Positions 36,803 to 44,868 of a stretch of DNA of 45,968 nucleotides are shown here, one piece after another. Origin of the DNA: Treponema sp. Its GTDB lineage: Bacteria; Spirochaetota; Spirochaetia; Treponematales; Breznakiellaceae. The stretch lies in assembly GCA_031273265.1 (NCBI GenBank), contig JAISSH010000024.1, positions 1 through 45,968 of the forward strand. Direction: 5' to 3'. A program made the translations under genes and the position numbers. The first letter of the stretch is position 1, and the number at the start of each line of letters is the position of its first letter. Under the pieces are notes generated by a model. The model did not search any database. It was not told the origin of the DNA and worked only from the letters and a program-made list of their open reading frames with translations.

Positions 36803-37383
36803 AAAAAATTCTTAACCTGCCGTTATGCGATGATGACATTTCCGGCTTACGCGCCGGGGATATTTTCTATCTTTCAGGAATACTCGTAACTGGGCGGGAC
36901 GAAGTCTACCATAGAATTGCGGAAGAGGGACTGCCCTGCCCTGTTGACTTGAAAGGCGGCGCAAATTACCACGCGGGGCCTATTGTCAGGGGAAACGTAG
37001 ATAAATGGGAACTTGTTTCGATAGGGCCGACATCGTCCGTGCGCATGGAAAAATGGGCGGCGGATTTTATTCAAAAAACAGGCGTAAAGGTGATGATCGG
37101 CAAGGGCGGCATGGGAGAGAAAACCGCTTCCGCGTGCAGAGAATACTGCGCGATTCACTGCGTATATCCGGGCGGCTGCGCTGTGCTTGGCGCAAGTCAA
37201 ATCGAAAAAATTGAAAATGTTTTTTGGCAGGAACTTGGAATGGCGGAGTGTCTTTGGGTAATGAAAAGCCACGAGTTCGGACCGCTGATTGTCAGCATCG
37301 ACACACAGGGGAACAATCTTTTCGCCGAAAATTCAAAATATTATACATCTAACATGGCAAAGACAGTTTTTTGTCCAAAATAA
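36799..37383 (+). CDS. ttdB: L(+)-tartrate dehydratase / class I fumarase beta subunit
   Basis: The beta subunit completes the active site. The 194 residues match TtdB: MKKILNLPL start, AGDIFYLSGILVTGRD, NYHAGPIVRGNVDKWELVS, TGVKVMIGKGGMG and KSHEFGPLIVSIDTQGNNL (each a family block). The protein is full length and overlaps ttdA by 4 nt, as expected for a 1:1 complex. See ttdA for the substrate question. Confidence 0.9.
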   Translation: MKKILNLPLCDDDISGLRAGDIFYLSGILVTGRDEVYHRIAEEGLPCPVDLKGGANYHAGPIVRGNVDKWELVSIGPTSSVRMEKWAADFIQKTGVKVMIGKGGMGEKTASACREYCAIHCVYPGGCAVLGASQIEKIENVFWQELGMAECLWVMKSHEFGPLIVSIDTQGNNLFAENSKYYTSNMAKTVFCPK

Positions 37384-37602
37384 CGATATTCCGGTTTATG
37401 TTTTAATAAATACCGCAAAGGAAGAAAAAAATTTTGTCTGTGCGATTAGAAAAGATTTTGAATTAAAAAATCCTGCCGTGGTTCCGGCATCTGTATAAAA
37501 GGGCTTTTGCTTTTATTATAAAATATAATACAAATAATTTTAAAACAATCCATAATAAAGTATTCAAAAGAGCTTATGAGCTTTAAATTCAAATCCTTCC
37601 GT

Positions 37603-37631
37603 TTGACAAATCGCAAAATTCTATTTATATT
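37603..37631 (+). promoter_or_regulatory. Promoter upstream of the first MCP gene
   Basis: TTGACA (37603-37608) and TATATT (37626-37631), 17-nt spacer with an AAAATTC block in it. It is the first of four related promoters in front of the MCP genes. Confidence 0.65.
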
Positions 37632-37686
37632 TAATGAGTAGGAAATTTAACATGGAAAATACAGGCTGCTAATTAATATAAAGCAC

Positions 37687-37726
37687 AAAAGGCGCTGTGG
37701 TTTTTGTCCACAGCGCTTTATTTTTT
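37687..37726 (+). terminator. Terminator-like hairpin inside the first MCP leader
   Basis: An approximately 12-bp stem: left arm AAGGCGCTGTGG (37689-37700), 7-nt loop, right arm CCACAGCGCTTT (37708-37719), then ATTTTTT. It stands between the promoter and the start codon, so transcription must pass it to reach the gene. Confidence 0.6.
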
Positions 37727-37746
37727 ACCATGTAAGGAGAAATAAT

Positions 37747-39933
37747 ATGGGTCTTAGAATTAAGTTAATAGGCATCATCCTTGCGATGGTTCTGGTAGTT
37801 CTCGTAATTTTCGCGGTTATCACTCTCAGGCAGTCCGCAAATTTGCAGAGAGAGGCAACGTATGAGTATGCCAGTGAGATGGCCTACTCCAGTTCGCTTC
37901 AAGTCCAGCGGCGTATAGAAAGCTTCACCTCTGCCGTAGAAATGCTTTCACAGGTATTCAGCGATTTTGAGAATACTGAGGTAGATGTTCGAAGGACCAG
38001 ATTTAACGGTCTGTTAAACAGTACAATCGAGCAAAACAAAGAGATTATGGGTATCTTTACCGCTTGGCTTCCGAACAGCATAGACGGCAATAGCACACAA
38101 TACCAGACATTCTATACGCGCAGGAGAACCGGCAATGTGGAATTTATGCCCGCAGGTTACGAAGGCTGGCAGAATTATCTTTCAAATATGGCCGCAAGTG
38201 GAAAGCCAAATTTAGAGTCGCCTGTCTGGAGGGATATTTTCGGACGCGGGTGGGTTCCCATAATATCCGTCCAATATCCTGTAAAAAACAACGCCGGCAG
38301 GACTGTCGGAGTAATCGGGATCAACTTCGTGAGCGCCATGCAGTCTATTGTTGACAATTTGGTACAGCGAATATACAACGGCGCAGGAGTAGCCGCTACA
38401 TATTCCCATGAGGGCGTGACTATCGCCCATTACGTTCAGGACAGGATAGAGGGAAATATCGAAACCAACGAAGGGGAAATTGACCTGCTTGGGGATCAGC
38501 ACAGCAGGGTGGTTCGGGCGATTAAGAACGGCGGCGAAAACGGACAGCCGGTTATACTGGACCGGTATTCTAAGGTTTTAGGAACGGAACTGCACCTTAT
38601 TTATCAACCTATCACTGTTTCAAACATGGAAAACAAGTGGACTATTATGGTGGGAATCCCCGCAGATGAAATAAATAGACCCATCCGGAACATGATAGTC
38701 TTTTCGCTGATTTTCGCGGTAGTCATACTTGTTTTAATCGCGTTTATTACTTTCTTTGTCGTTCAAGGCATTGTCAAACCGATAATCAACGTAACCCTCA
38801 CCCTCAAGGACATTTCCGAAGGGGAAGGAGACCTGACAAAGAAAATAAACAACAGTTCCAAAGACGAGGTTGGAGATCTTTCCCGCTACTTCAACTCTAC
38901 TTTGGAAAAAATAAAGAACCTTGTCGTCAATATCAAAAGGGAAGCGTCTACATTATCTAACATCGGCAATGACCTTGCGAGTAACATGAATGAGACCGCC
39001 GCCGCGGTGAACGAGATCACCGCCAATATCCAGAGCATCAAGGGGCGCGTAATAAATCAGAGCGCAAGCGTTACAGAAACAAACGCGACAATGGAACAAG
39101 TTACGGTAAACATCAACAAACTCAACGGCCATGTTGAAAACCAGAGTCAAAGCGTATCGCAGGCGTCCGCGGCGATTGAGGAAATGGTAGCCAATATCGC
39201 GTCCGTTACCGACACGCTTGTCAAGAACACCGACAATGTAAGCACCCTGCAGGACGCTTCCGAAGTGGGACGCACCGGACTACAGGACGTAGCGTCGGAC
39301 ATTCAAGAGATAGCCCGCGAATCCGAAGGGCTTTTGGAGATCAACGCGGTAATGGAAAATATCGCGAGCCAGACCAACTTATTGAGCATGAACGCCGCGA
39401 TAGAAGCGGCGCATGCAGGCGAGGCTGGCAAGGGCTTCGCCGTAGTCGCCGATGAAATCCGTAAACTTGCCGAAAGTTCCAGCGAACAGTCAAAGACAAT
39501 CGGCACTGTTTTGAAAAAGATAAAAGACTCAATCGACAAAATCACCAAGTCTACCGAAAACGTACTTAATAAGTTTGAAGCCATTGATTCAAATGTCAAA
39601 ACAGTGGCGCAGCAGGAAGAAAACATCCGCAACGCGATGGAGGAACAAGGACAGGGAAGCAAGCAGATACTTGACGGCATCGAAAAGGTGACGGAAATTA
39701 CGCGCAACGTAAAGAGCGGCTCCAATGAAATGCTTGAAGGCGCTCAGCAGGTAATACTGGAGAGCCAAAACCTTGAAAAAGCGACGCAGGAAATCACTTC
39801 GGGCATGAACGAAATGGCAAGCGGAGCCGATCAGATCAACGTTGCGGTACATCAGGTTAATGCACTGTCAGGCAAGAACCGCGAAGGAATTGACTCTCTG
39901 ATGAAGGAAGTCTCACGCTTTAAGGTCGAATAA
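37747..39933 (+). CDS. Methyl-accepting chemotaxis protein (dCache-type sensor)
   Basis: 728 residues: membrane helix 1 at about 5-27, a 285-residue extracytoplasmic sensor that looks like a double Cache domain (blocks [16 protein letters not shown] and VGVIGINFV), helix 2 at 316-342, HAMP at about 343-395 ([13 protein letters not shown]) and a signalling domain with the tip [20 protein letters not shown]. It would convey an outside signal to CheA/CheW. The usual amino-acid-binding RxWY signature of dCache is not evident, so the ligand is open. It ends SRFKVE without a CheR-docking pentapeptide. AAGGAGA precedes the ATG. Confidence 0.93.
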   Translation: MGLRIKLIGIILAMVLVVLVIFAVITLRQSANLQREATYEYASEMAYSSSLQVQRRIESFTSAVEMLSQVFSDFENTEVDVRRTRFNGLLNSTIEQNKEIMGIFTAWLPNSIDGNSTQYQTFYTRRRTGNVEFMPAGYEGWQNYLSNMAASGKPNLESPVWRDIFGRGWVPIISVQYPVKNNAGRTVGVIGINFVSAMQSIVDNLVQRIYNGAGVAATYSHEGVTIAHYVQDRIEGNIETNEGEIDLLGDQHSRVVRAIKNGGENGQPVILDRYSKVLGTELHLIYQPITVSNMENKWTIMVGIPADEINRPIRNMIVFSLIFAVVILVLIAFITFFVVQGIVKPIINVTLTLKDISEGEGDLTKKINNSSKDEVGDLSRYFNSTLEKIKNLVVNIKREASTLSNIGNDLASNMNETAAAVNEITANIQSIKGRVINQSASVTETNATMEQVTVNINKLNGHVENQSQSVSQASAAIEEMVANIASVTDTLVKNTDNVSTLQDASEVGRTGLQDVASDIQEIARESEGLLEINAVMENIASQTNLLSMNAAIEAAHAGEAGKGFAVVADEIRKLAESSSEQSKTIGTVLKKIKDSIDKITKSTENVLNKFEAIDSNVKTVAQQEENIRNAMEEQGQGSKQILDGIEKVTEITRNVKSGSNEMLEGAQQVILESQNLEKATQEITSGMNEMASGADQINVAVHQVNALSGKNREGIDSLMKEVSRFKVE

Positions 39934-39954
39934 ACTTTTTACTTATTACGCGAA

Positions 39955-39991
39955 AAACGCCTGTGATGACATGTCTCACAGGCGTTTTTTT
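39955..39991 (+). terminator. Intrinsic terminator after the first MCP gene
   Basis: AAACGCCTGTGA (39955-39966) pairs with TCACAGGCGTTT (39976-39987) over a 9-nt loop, followed by a T7 run that begins in the stem. It lies 22 nt after the stop codon; a strong rho-independent terminator. Confidence 0.85.
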
Positions 39992-40055
39992 GCACATAAT
40001 AAAATAATAGTATTTATCAAAATATCGCCTAACTCCAAATTTCCACTAAAAACTA

Positions 40056-40084
40056 TTGACGAATAACAAAATTCTCCTTACTCT
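40056..40084 (+). promoter_or_regulatory. Promoter for the second MCP gene
   Basis: TTGACG (40056-40061) and TACTCT (40079-40084), 17-nt spacer with AAAATTC. A dyad CTTAC-N4-GTAAG at 40083-40096 lies at the expected transcription start. Confidence 0.55.
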
Positions 40085-40111
40085 TACTATCGTAAGGAAG
40101 GAAGGGTCAAA

Positions 40112-42310
40112 ATGAAACTGAAATTTAAACTAAGTGTTATGGTGATCACCATAATGGCAGTCGTAGTAACGGTAATTGCCGTAATTCTCCTGAACAGATC
40201 ATCCGGTTTGATCGTCGGGCTTAATACCGACGGCATTGGTTACATAGCCAAAGGTCAGGCGGATTACTGGCAGATCCGTCAGGCTAGGCGCTTGCAGATA
40301 CTTAAAACTCTGGCGGATGTAATGGCGAATTATGAGGATATAGCCCCCGATGAAAGGCGGGACATGTTCGATAAAATACTGTCAGGTGTCATAACAAGTA
40401 ATTCGGATATAAACACTTTGTATACTGTATGGAAGCCAAACGCCATTGACGGCATGGACTCACGCTTTGTAGGCAGACCGGGATCAACCACTACGGGACA
40501 GTACGCCTTGGCCTGTTCCATGGAAACCGGGCGTTTGGAATTGCGGATGGCCTCCGATTTAGACGACTCCATAGCTCATATTAACGGCCCTAACGCGAAA
40601 AAAGACAGGGTGCTGACTCCCTTTCCACGGGAAATACAGGGAAAGACCGTTTATCTGATAAGGGAGGTGGTTCCCATTGTGAACCCTCGTACCAATGAAG
40701 TAGTAGGGAGCGTAGGCTGCACGTTTGACGCGTCCGCAATACAGCAGGGGCTGGAAGCAGTCTTAAAAGAAAACGAAGTAGTTTCACTGATGGCGATTTA
40801 CGACAACACCGGGTTTGTTATAGCGAGCTACGTACCCGACCGTATAGGCAAAAACATGCGCGATGTGGATACAGCATATGGCAGCAATGCCAATGACGCC
40901 TTCCAGACAATTCAAAGAGGAGAGAGTAAACTGTACAGCGGTTACTCGGCGATCGTTAACAGCAATGTACAGATGGAGTTACAGTCTTTCCAAATAGGTA
41001 ATTCAGACACGACATGGACGGTAATGGTAGGGGCTACCGAAGCTTTCATGCTGCTTGAGGTAAATGAGATGACCGCGTTTACCATAGTACTGGCGTTATT
41101 TGCCATCGCGATGTCGGCGGCAATCGTTTTCTTTGTCCTTACCAGAACCGTCAAACCGATAGTTACGGTAGCTGATACCCTCAAGGATATTGCTCAGGGC
41201 GAAGGGGATCTTACCAGAACTGTTAACGTCAATTCCAAGGACGAAGTAGGCGATCTGGCCAAATACTTTAATCAGACTTTGGATAAAATTAAAAAACTGG
41301 TTATCATCATTAAAAACGAAGCGTCGAAGTTATCTGACATAGGCAACGATCTTTCGAGCAACATGACTGAGACCGCCGCCGCCGTGAATGAAATTACAGC
41401 TAACATCCAGAGTATTAAGAGCCGCGTATTAAACCAGAGTGCGAGCGTAACCGAGACAAACGCGACAATGGAACAGGTTACGGTGAACATCAACAAACTC
41501 AACAGCCATGTAGAAGCCCAAAGTCAAAACGTATCTCAGGCGTCGGCGGCGATTGAGGAAATGGTAGCCAATATCTCGTCCGTTACCGATACACTTGTCA
41601 AGAACGCGGCCAATGTAGACACCTTGCAGGACGCCTCCGAAGTCGGGCGCACGGGGCTTCAGGACGTAGCGACCGATATTCAGGAAATTGCCCGCGAATC
41701 CGAGGGCCTGCTGGAAATTAACTCTGTAATGGAAAATATCGCAAGTCAAACAAACTTATTGAGCATGAACGCAGCGATAGAGGCGGCGCACGCGGGCGAG
41801 GCGGGAAAAGGCTTTGCCGTAGTTGCCGATGAAATCCGCAAACTTGCGGAAAGTTCAAGCGAGCAGTCAAAAACCATCGGCACTGTACTCAAAAAGATAA
41901 AAGAGGCCATCGACAAGATTACCAAGTCTACAGAAAACGTGCTTGCGCGGTTCGAAGCGATAGACACAAATGTAAAGACGGTAGCCCAGCAGGAGGAGAC
42001 TATCCGCAACGCGATGGAAGAACAGGGACAGGGAAGCAAGCAGGTTCTTACCGGAATTGAGCAGGTAACCGAAATTACGCGCAATGTAAAGAGCGGCTCC
42101 AATGAAATGCTTGAAGGGGCGCAGCAGGTAATTCAGGAGAGCCAAAACCTTGAAAAAGTAACGCAGGAAATCACATCGGGCATGAACGAAATGGCGGCCG
42201 GAGCCGACCAGATCAACATCGCGGTACATCAGGTTAACGACCTGTCAAGCAGAAACCGCGACGGCATCGGCTCTCTTATAAAAGAAGTTTCCAAGTTTAA
42301 AGTTGAATAA
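40112..42310 (+). CDS. Methyl-accepting chemotaxis protein (Cache-type sensor)
   Basis: 732 residues: helix 1 at about 7-27, sensor of about 290 residues with Cache-like blocks ([50 protein letters not shown] in parts), helix 2 at 320-345, HAMP with [13 protein letters not shown], and a signalling domain close to that of the first MCP. The sensor differs from the other three, so its ligand probably differs too. It ends SKFKVE. GGAAGGAAGGG lies before the ATG. Confidence 0.93.
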   Translation: MKLKFKLSVMVITIMAVVVTVIAVILLNRSSGLIVGLNTDGIGYIAKGQADYWQIRQARRLQILKTLADVMANYEDIAPDERRDMFDKILSGVITSNSDINTLYTVWKPNAIDGMDSRFVGRPGSTTTGQYALACSMETGRLELRMASDLDDSIAHINGPNAKKDRVLTPFPREIQGKTVYLIREVVPIVNPRTNEVVGSVGCTFDASAIQQGLEAVLKENEVVSLMAIYDNTGFVIASYVPDRIGKNMRDVDTAYGSNANDAFQTIQRGESKLYSGYSAIVNSNVQMELQSFQIGNSDTTWTVMVGATEAFMLLEVNEMTAFTIVLALFAIAMSAAIVFFVLTRTVKPIVTVADTLKDIAQGEGDLTRTVNVNSKDEVGDLAKYFNQTLDKIKKLVIIIKNEASKLSDIGNDLSSNMTETAAAVNEITANIQSIKSRVLNQSASVTETNATMEQVTVNINKLNSHVEAQSQNVSQASAAIEEMVANISSVTDTLVKNAANVDTLQDASEVGRTGLQDVATDIQEIARESEGLLEINSVMENIASQTNLLSMNAAIEAAHAGEAGKGFAVVADEIRKLAESSSEQSKTIGTVLKKIKEAIDKITKSTENVLARFEAIDTNVKTVAQQEETIRNAMEEQGQGSKQVLTGIEQVTEITRNVKSGSNEMLEGAQQVIQESQNLEKVTQEITSGMNEMAAGADQINIAVHQVNDLSSRNRDGIGSLIKEVSKFKVE

Positions 42311-42316
42311 AACAAT

Positions 42317-42352
42317 AATCTGACCACATAAAAAAATTTACGTGGTCAGATT
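42317..42352 (+). terminator. Hairpin after the second MCP gene
   Basis: AATCTGACCAC (42317-42327) and GTGGTCAGATT (42342-42352) form a perfect 11-bp stem, 6 nt after the stop. There is no T-run (AAACAAAA follows), so it may protect the mRNA end or need another factor for termination. Confidence 0.5.
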
Positions 42353-42375
42353 AAACAAAAATTCCTCAAGAACTC

Positions 42376-42404
42376 TTGACAAACTACAAATTCCGCCTTA
42401 ATTC
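42376..42404 (+). promoter_or_regulatory. Distal promoter upstream of the third MCP gene
   Basis: TTGACA (42376-42381) and TAATTC (42399-42404) with a 17-nt spacer containing AAATTC. It is followed by the terminator-like hairpin at 42460-42503. Confidence 0.5.
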
Positions 42405-42459
42405 TCACATAATAATCAAAAAACTCAACATAGTAAGTATAGTCGTTTTTTGAAACGAT

Positions 42460-42503
42460 GCGTTGTAGACTTCTGCTAAAACGAAGTCCACAGCGCCCTT
42501 TTT
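42460..42503 (+). terminator. Terminator-like hairpin in the third MCP leader
   Basis: GCGTTGTAGACTTC (42460-42473) pairs with GAAGTCCACAGCGC (42483-42496) with one mismatch and one wobble, then CC and T5. It resembles the hairpin before the first MCP gene in position and in its CACAGCGC right arm. Confidence 0.6.
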
Positions 42504-42523
42504 CCCTAAAATTGTTAAGTTTA

Positions 42524-42552
42524 TTTACAAATCATAAGATATGGAGTATATT
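42524..42552 (+). promoter_or_regulatory. Proximal promoter for the third MCP gene
   Basis: TTTACA (42524-42529) and TATATT (42547-42552), 17-nt spacer. An inverted repeat TATAAGG-N9-CCTTATA at 42559-42581 lies at the expected transcription start. Confidence 0.5.
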
Positions 42553-42594
42553 ACCTATTATAAGGGTATGTTATCCTTATATTAGGGGAAATTT

Positions 42595-44778
42595 ATGAAA
42601 ATAGGAACAAAATTAATGGTCATTATCACCGCGGTAAATCTGGCCGGCATCGGCGGCTTAACTATCAGCTCGGTGGTGTTTGCGTCAAGACAGAGTACCT
42701 CTCTGGCGGAGCAGACTATCATTGACGCCGCCGTGACTACCGCAGATAAAATCCAACTCTATCTGGAAGTTGCCCTGGACGAGATTCGGGCTGTGGCTCA
42801 GATTGCGGACCATTTAGATGAATTTCCTCTGGAAGAACGGAGGAATGAACTTAGTTTTATGCTGCAAAGCCTTACGAAAGAAAATCCCGATTTTGTGGGA
42901 GTTTGGGCGGCTTTTGAAGCCAATGCCCTTGACGGCAGGGACGCCTTCTATGTCAATACGCCCGCAACCGACGAAACAGGAAAGTACGGAAGTTACTACC
43001 AAAATGTAAACGGGACAGTAACGCTTGAGCCGCTGGGAAATTTTAGCGTAGAAGATTATTATCTAACCTCTTTTAGATCGGGCAAGGAGGGGTTTATTGA
43101 GCCTTATTTTGAGCAGGTAGGAGATAAGCAGGTGCTTATTACCAGCCTTACCGTTCCGATTACGCGTAACGGACGAGTAGTAGGGGTAGCCGGGGTAGAC
43201 TTGGAACTGACGGATATTCAGCGCATGGCTGAGAATGTCAAACCCTTAGGAACCGGAGTCGTAGGAATATTCAGCCAGCAGGGAATTATTATAGCTCATC
43301 CCGATCCCGACCGGCTGGGAAAACAAATGCGGGATACCGAGGCGGATATGGTTGGGGAATATCTGCCCACTTTGGTTGACGCGGTAGCGAACAGCAAGGA
43401 TTTGTCATCGACGTTTTTCTCACCCGCGCTCAATTCCCGTTTTAACCTTGCGGTACACGCGAGGAAAATCGGAGGCTCTGTTACCCCTTTGGCGGTGGCA
43501 ATACTCGTGCCTTCTTTGACCATCATGGCTCCGATTTACCAAATGACCACGTTTTTAATTATTTTTGGCGTAATCGTACTGTTGGTTATCTCCATTATTG
43601 TTTTTATTGTATCTCGCTCCATTACCTCTCCTCTTAAGTCTATGGAGGCGGTCTTTAATGTTATCGGCGAAGGAGATTTTACCCCGACATTGACCGCCAA
43701 GAGCAACGATGAAATCGGGAACATAAGCCGCTCCTTTAACAGCACTCTGGAAAAAATACGGAAACTCATTAAAACTATCAAGGATCAGGCGGCGTCTCTC
43801 TCTGAAATCGGCAGCGATCTGGCGAGCAATATGAACGAAACCGCCGCCGCCGTGAACGAAATTACTGCCAACATCCAGAGCATCAAAGGCCGCATTATCA
43901 ATCAGAGCGCAAGCGTAACCGAAACAAACGCGACAATGGAACAGGTTACGGTAAACATCAACAAACTCAACGGCCATGTAGAAAAACAGACTCAAAATGT
44001 ATCGCAGGCGTCGGCGGCAATAGAGGAAATGGTAGCCAATATCTCGTCCGTTACCGATACGCTGGTCAAAAACGGAGCCAACGTAAAATCCCTGCAGGAA
44101 GCCTCAGAAGTGGGACACTCAGGCCTGCAGGAGGTGGCGGCGGACATTCAGGAAATCGCCCATGAATCCGAAGGCTTGCTTGAGATTAACGCCGTAATGG
44201 AAAATATCGCCAGCCAAACCAACCTGCTTTCGATGAACGCCGCGATAGAGGCGGCGCACGCCGGAGAGTCAGGTAAGGGGTTCGCGGTAGTCGCCGCCGA
44301 AATCCGCAAACTGGCGGAAAATTCCAGCGCGCAGTCCAAGACCAGCAGCAAAGAAAAAAAAAAGATAAAGAGTTCAATTGACAAGATCACAAAATCCACC
44401 GAAAACGTACTGAACAAGTTTGAAGCCATAGACACAACCGTAAAGACTGTAGCGCAGCAGGAAGAGACCATCCGCAACGCGATGGAGGAGCAGGGACAGG
44501 GAAGCAAACAAATACTTGACGGCATCGAAAAGGTGACGGAAATCACGCGCAATGTAAAGAGCGGCTCCAATGAAATGCTTGAAGGCGCTCAACAGGTAAT
44601 AATTGAGAGCCAAAACCTTGAAAAAGCGACGCAGGAAACCACTTCCGGTATGAACGAGATGGCAGGCGGAGCCGATGAGATCAACACTGCGGTACATCAG
44701 TTGAACGAGATTTCAGGCAAGAACCGCGAATGGATCGACATCCTTGTTAAGGAAGTCGCCAAGTTCAAAGTTGAGTAA
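42595..44778 (+). CDS. Methyl-accepting chemotaxis protein (dCache sensor) with altered signalling tip
   Basis: 727 residues: helix 1 at about 7-28, a dCache-like sensor with [34 protein letters not shown] and [12 protein letters not shown], helix 2 at 317-342, HAMP and signalling domain. After the tip ([18 protein letters not shown]) the sequence departs from the other copies: it has [20 protein letters not shown] then [10 protein letters not shown], where they have [20 protein letters not shown] and GTVLKKIK. The changed part holds a run of ten A (44354-44363). It may be a degenerating receptor or one tuned for different methylation or packing. It ends AKFKVE. Confidence 0.92.
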   Translation: MKIGTKLMVIITAVNLAGIGGLTISSVVFASRQSTSLAEQTIIDAAVTTADKIQLYLEVALDEIRAVAQIADHLDEFPLEERRNELSFMLQSLTKENPDFVGVWAAFEANALDGRDAFYVNTPATDETGKYGSYYQNVNGTVTLEPLGNFSVEDYYLTSFRSGKEGFIEPYFEQVGDKQVLITSLTVPITRNGRVVGVAGVDLELTDIQRMAENVKPLGTGVVGIFSQQGIIIAHPDPDRLGKQMRDTEADMVGEYLPTLVDAVANSKDLSSTFFSPALNSRFNLAVHARKIGGSVTPLAVAILVPSLTIMAPIYQMTTFLIIFGVIVLLVISIIVFIVSRSITSPLKSMEAVFNVIGEGDFTPTLTAKSNDEIGNISRSFNSTLEKIRKLIKTIKDQAASLSEIGSDLASNMNETAAAVNEITANIQSIKGRIINQSASVTETNATMEQVTVNINKLNGHVEKQTQNVSQASAAIEEMVANISSVTDTLVKNGANVKSLQEASEVGHSGLQEVAADIQEIAHESEGLLEINAVMENIASQTNLLSMNAAIEAAHAGESGKGFAVVAAEIRKLAENSSAQSKTSSKEKKKIKSSIDKITKSTENVLNKFEAIDTTVKTVAQQEETIRNAMEEQGQGSKQILDGIEKVTEITRNVKSGSNEMLEGAQQVIIESQNLEKATQETTSGMNEMAGGADEINTAVHQLNEISGKNREWIDILVKEVAKFKVE

Positions 44779-44794
44779 TTTATCTTAATAACCC

Positions 44795-44823
44795 TTGACG
44801 AATCGTAAAATTCTTCTTATGCT
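44795..44823 (+). promoter_or_regulatory. Promoter for the fourth MCP gene
   Basis: TTGACG (44795-44800) and TATGCT (44818-44823), 17-nt spacer with AAAATTC. A perfect palindrome CTTATTAATAAG (44822-44833) lies at the same distance as the dyad of the second MCP promoter. Confidence 0.6.
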
Positions 44824-44868
44824 TATTAATAAGAGCGAAGACTTGCTATAAATAAGGGGAAGACTTAG

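Larger units (their letters stand above)
37384..37746 (+). other. Intergenic region before the MCP cluster
   Basis: This 363-base stretch holds no convincing gene. A frame open to 37498 and shifted against ttdB reads NDIPVYVLINTAKEEKNF and on; it has no start of its own and may be a gene remnant or chance. Then follow the promoter at 37603-37631, a possible 6-codon leader peptide (37652-37672, MENTGC) with a nearby AGGA, the terminator-like hairpin at 37687-37726, and the ribosome site AAGGAGA at 37734-37740. Confidence 0.6.

Noticed and set aside
37384-37498. Frame reading NDIPVYVLINTAKEEKNF and on, after ttdB
   Set aside because: Has no start or ribosome site of its own and overlaps ttdB in another frame. 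It might be a remnant of a small toxin-like gene, but the match is too vague.
42458-42598. 46-codon frame ending in the third MCP start (ATGA)
   Set aside because: No ribosome site, runs through the hairpin at 42460-42503, and the composition does not look like a protein; it is probably chance.
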